From: an uncultured bacterium
Lineage (GTDB): Bacteria; Bacteroidota; Rhodothermia; Rhodothermales; UBA10348
Length of the DNA stretch: 61,531 nt
Assembly (NCBI GenBank): GCA_938018055.1
Contig: CALIKL010000039.1
Coordinates: 1 to 61,531 of the forward strand
Direction of reading: 5' to 3'
Shown: one piece after another, positions 59,744 to 61,531 of the stretch
Layout of the letters: every line of letters begins with the position of its first letter
How positions within the stretch are numbered: position 1 is the first letter of the stretch
The notes under the pieces: generated by a model
The model's input: only the letters and a program-made list of their open reading frames with translations
Database searches by the model: none
What the model was told of the DNA's origin: nothing
Translations under genes and position numbers: made by a program

Positions 59744-61531
59744 CTACTCCGCGGCTTCGGCCTTTCTGGCCATATCGGCACGCTTACGCTCATGGGGGTC
59801 GAGTAAGCGCTTGCGCAGGCGCAGGGACGAAGGCGTTATTTCAATCATTTCGTCATCCCGGATGAACTCAATACTCTCCTCGAGTGACATGCGTCTCGGT
59901 GGGATCAGCTTCTGGAAGGCGTCAGCCGACGCTGCACGCATGTTCGTCAGCTTTTTCTCCTTGGTGATGTTCACCTCGAGATCAACATCGCGACTGTTTT
60001 CTCCTACCAGCATGCCGGAGTACACGGCGTCGCTTGGAGAAACAAAGAGCTCGCCACGCTCCTGAAGGTTGATGACGGAATATCCGGTCACTTTGCCGTT
60101 ACGGTCGGCAACAAGCGCTCCCGTGGCACGGTGCGCAATCTCACCGGCCCACGGACGGTACTTGTCGAACAAGTGGGTGAGGATGCCCGTGCCTTTCGTG
60201 TCGGTCAGGAATTCGTTCCGGTATCCAATCAGGCCGCGTGACGGGATCTCGAATTCCAGACGAACGCGTCCCGAGCCGTGATTGATCATCTTGGTCATCA
60301 CACCCTTGCGCGTGCCCAACTTCTGAACGACCGCTCCCATGTATTCTTCCGCGACGTCGATCAGGGCCAATTCGTACGGTTCGTGGCGTTTGCCGCTGAT
60401 CTCCTTGGTGATCACGTTCGGCATGCCTACCGAGAATTCGTAGCCTTCCCGACGCATCTGTTCGATCAGGATAGCCATTTGCAGCTCGCCTCGGCCGTAG
60501 ACCAGGTGGGAATCCGGTGAGCTCGTCTCTTCGATGCGCATGGCCAGGTTCGTTTCGGCCTCTTTGGCCAGACGATCCTTCAGGTTGCGGGACGTGACGT
60601 ACTTACCTTCCTTGCCTGCGAACGGAGAGTCGTTGATGCGGAATTCCATCGACATGGTTGGCTCGTCCACGTGGAGTGGGGCGAGAGGTTGGGGTTCTTC
60701 GGCATCGGAGATGCTTTCGCCCAATCCAATACCCGCCATGCCGCCTACGGCCATGATGTCGCCGGGGCCTACCTGATCCGCCTCGACGCGCTGCAGCCCG
60801 GAATACGTGAACAGGGCCGTGACCTGCGCAGACGTAAACGTCTCGCCACGATGACACAGTTTGACGTGCTGGCGATTCTTGAGTGTTCCATTCACGACGC
60901 GCCCGATTGCCAAGGGCCCCAGGTAGTTATCTGGGACGACATTGGTCACAAGAACCTGTAATGTCGCGTCCGGATCTCCCTGTGGCGCTGGTATGGTGTT
61001 GATGATGGCATCGAACAGTGGCTGCAAGTCGGTGAGCTCTCCTCCGACTTCGGTCGTGCATTGCCCGTCACGAGCCACGGCAAAAATGACAGGAAACTCG
61101 ATCTGATCATCCGAAGCATCCAGGTCGATGAACAGGTCATAAACCTCATTCAATACCTCTTCAGGGCGTGCATCCTCCCGGTCGATTTTGTTCACGACCA
61201 CGATGGCCGGAAGGTTGAGTTCGAGTGCTTTGGAGAGCACGAAGCGGGTCTGCGGAAGAGGGCCCTCAGCCGCATCAACCAGCAGCATGATGCCATCCAC
61301 CATTCGGAGTGTACGCTCCACTTCACCACCAAAATCGGCGTGACCCGGTGTGTCCACGATATTGATCTTCATGTCACCGTATTGCACAGCCGTATTCTTG
61401 GCCATGATGGTGATCCCTTTCTCTCGCTCCAGATCCATCGAATCCATCACGCGCTCCGCAACGTCCTGGTTGTCACGGAAAATGCCACTTTGCCAAAGCA
61501 TGGAGTCGACCAGCGTGGTTTTGCCGTGGTC
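59744..61531 (-). CDS. typA: Ribosome-associated GTPase TypA/BipA, 5' truncated by window edge
   Basis: This is the C-terminal 595 residues of TypA/BipA, a translational GTPase of the EF-G family linked to ribosome assembly and stress or low-temperature growth. The window edge cuts inside the G domain, so the first visible residues are [10 protein letters not shown] of the P-loop. REKGITI (switch I), [14 protein letters not shown] (G3), NKIDRED (G4), [12 protein letters not shown] and [35 protein letters not shown], and the C-terminal [22 protein letters not shown] region are all standard. It is a complete-looking reading frame to its stop. Confidence 0.98.
   Translation of the reverse strand, partial: DHGKTTLVDSMLWQSGIFRDNQDVAERVMDSMDLEREKGITIMAKNTAVQYGDMKINIVDTPGHADFGGEVERTLRMVDGIMLLVDAAEGPLPQTRFVLSKALELNLPAIVVVNKIDREDARPEEVLNEVYDLFIDLDASDDQIEFPVIFAVARDGQCTTEVGGELTDLQPLFDAIINTIPAPQGDPDATLQVLVTNVVPDNYLGPLAIGRVVNGTLKNRQHVKLCHRGETFTSAQVTALFTYSGLQRVEADQVGPGDIMAVGGMAGIGLGESISDAEEPQPLAPLHVDEPTMSMEFRINDSPFAGKEGKYVTSRNLKDRLAKEAETNLAMRIEETSSPDSHLVYGRGELQMAILIEQMRREGYEFSVGMPNVITKEISGKRHEPYELALIDVAEEYMGAVVQKLGTRKGVMTKMINHGSGRVRLEFEIPSRGLIGYRNEFLTDTKGTGILTHLFDKYRPWAGEIAHRATGALVADRNGKVTGYSVINLQERGELFVSPSDAVYSGMLVGENSRDVDLEVNITKEKKLTNMRAASADAFQKLIPPRRMSLEESIEFIRDDEMIEITPSSLRLRKRLLDPHERKRADMARKAEAAE

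Noticed and set aside
1-61531. tRNA, rRNA, CRISPR arrays, insertion sequences, prophage or toxin-antitoxin genes
   Set aside because: No acceptor/T-loop pattern outside coding genes, no regularly spaced repeats, and no transposase, integrase or toxin motif was seen; a dedicated tool such as tRNAscan could still reveal a missed tRNA.

Overview
The window looks like chromosomal DNA of an aerobic, heterotrophic member of the Bacteroidota/Rhodothermota group, most likely a marine Rhodothermia-type bacterium. This is an inference from gene content: a PorV/PorQ-type outer-membrane protein, the Bacteroidota-style FmdB protein, SpmA/SpmB-type membrane proteins, an E1 alpha-beta fusion, a NagZ/beta-lactamase fusion, separate secD and secF, few Shine-Dalgarno sequences, several GTG/TTG starts and moderately high GC. 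Coding density is very high and many neighbours overlap by ATGA. I see no rRNA, tRNA, CRISPR array, insertion sequence, integrase or phage gene. The window cuts a gene at each end: alkaline phosphatase on the left and the GTPase TypA/BipA on the right.

Layout. 1-5.4 kb: alkaline phosphatase, a soluble histidine kinase, an exonuclease/GIY-YIG fusion, and spmA-spmB on the minus strand. 5.9-14.3 kb: a GH18-like envelope protein, methylmalonyl-CoA epimerase (minus), then a mostly tight plus-strand series: cation efflux, CoA-disulfide-reductase-like flavoprotein, rsmB, PorV-like protein, GT2 glycosyltransferase and TonB. 14.3-21.4 kb: a minus-strand series of stop/start-overlapping genes (Wzi-like protein, small envelope protein, TonB-receptor-like protein, RsmF-like methyltransferase), divergent from an undecaprenyl-phosphate sugar transferase; this looks like a cell-surface polysaccharide and outer-membrane locus. 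21.5-31.8 kb: fused 2-oxoacid dehydrogenase E1, a thioredoxin-fold lipoprotein without the CxxC pair, TpiA, FmdB, a GH3/serine-hydrolase fusion, an MFS exporter and MscS. 31.8-34.7 kb: rlmN, ctaB and ctaA, which imply a heme-A (aa3-type) oxidase.

34.9-38.8 kb is the most interesting part: a short secreted open frame ending in Arg-Ala-Pro-stop, a hairpin, secD, secF, a STAS protein and a strong hairpin terminator. The short frame has the position, signal peptide and C-terminus expected of a force-sensing arrest peptide of the SecM/VemP/ApdP kind. 38.9-48.9 kb: purA, a membrane histidine kinase, a membrane protein overlapping a SAM-hydrolase (DUF62) gene, yraN, an envelope protein, an acyl-CoA synthetase and an ELWxxDGT-repeat lipoprotein. 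48.9-52.8 kb: homogentisate dioxygenase and 4-hydroxyphenylpyruvate dioxygenase (tyrosine catabolism), with several dyads in the divergent upstream region. 52.8-61.5 kb: an AcuI-like reductase, small membrane proteins, an acyltransferase with a possible frameshift, HU, a zinc-ribbon/TPR protein, a HhH lipoprotein, an S10 peptidase, an agmatinase-family enzyme and TypA.

Physiologically the genes fit together as central carbon metabolism (TpiA, E1, epimerase, acyl-CoA synthetase, tyrosine breakdown) feeding aerobic respiration, plus an elaborate envelope whose export depends on SecDF. All calls rest on reading motifs by eye; no database search was run.
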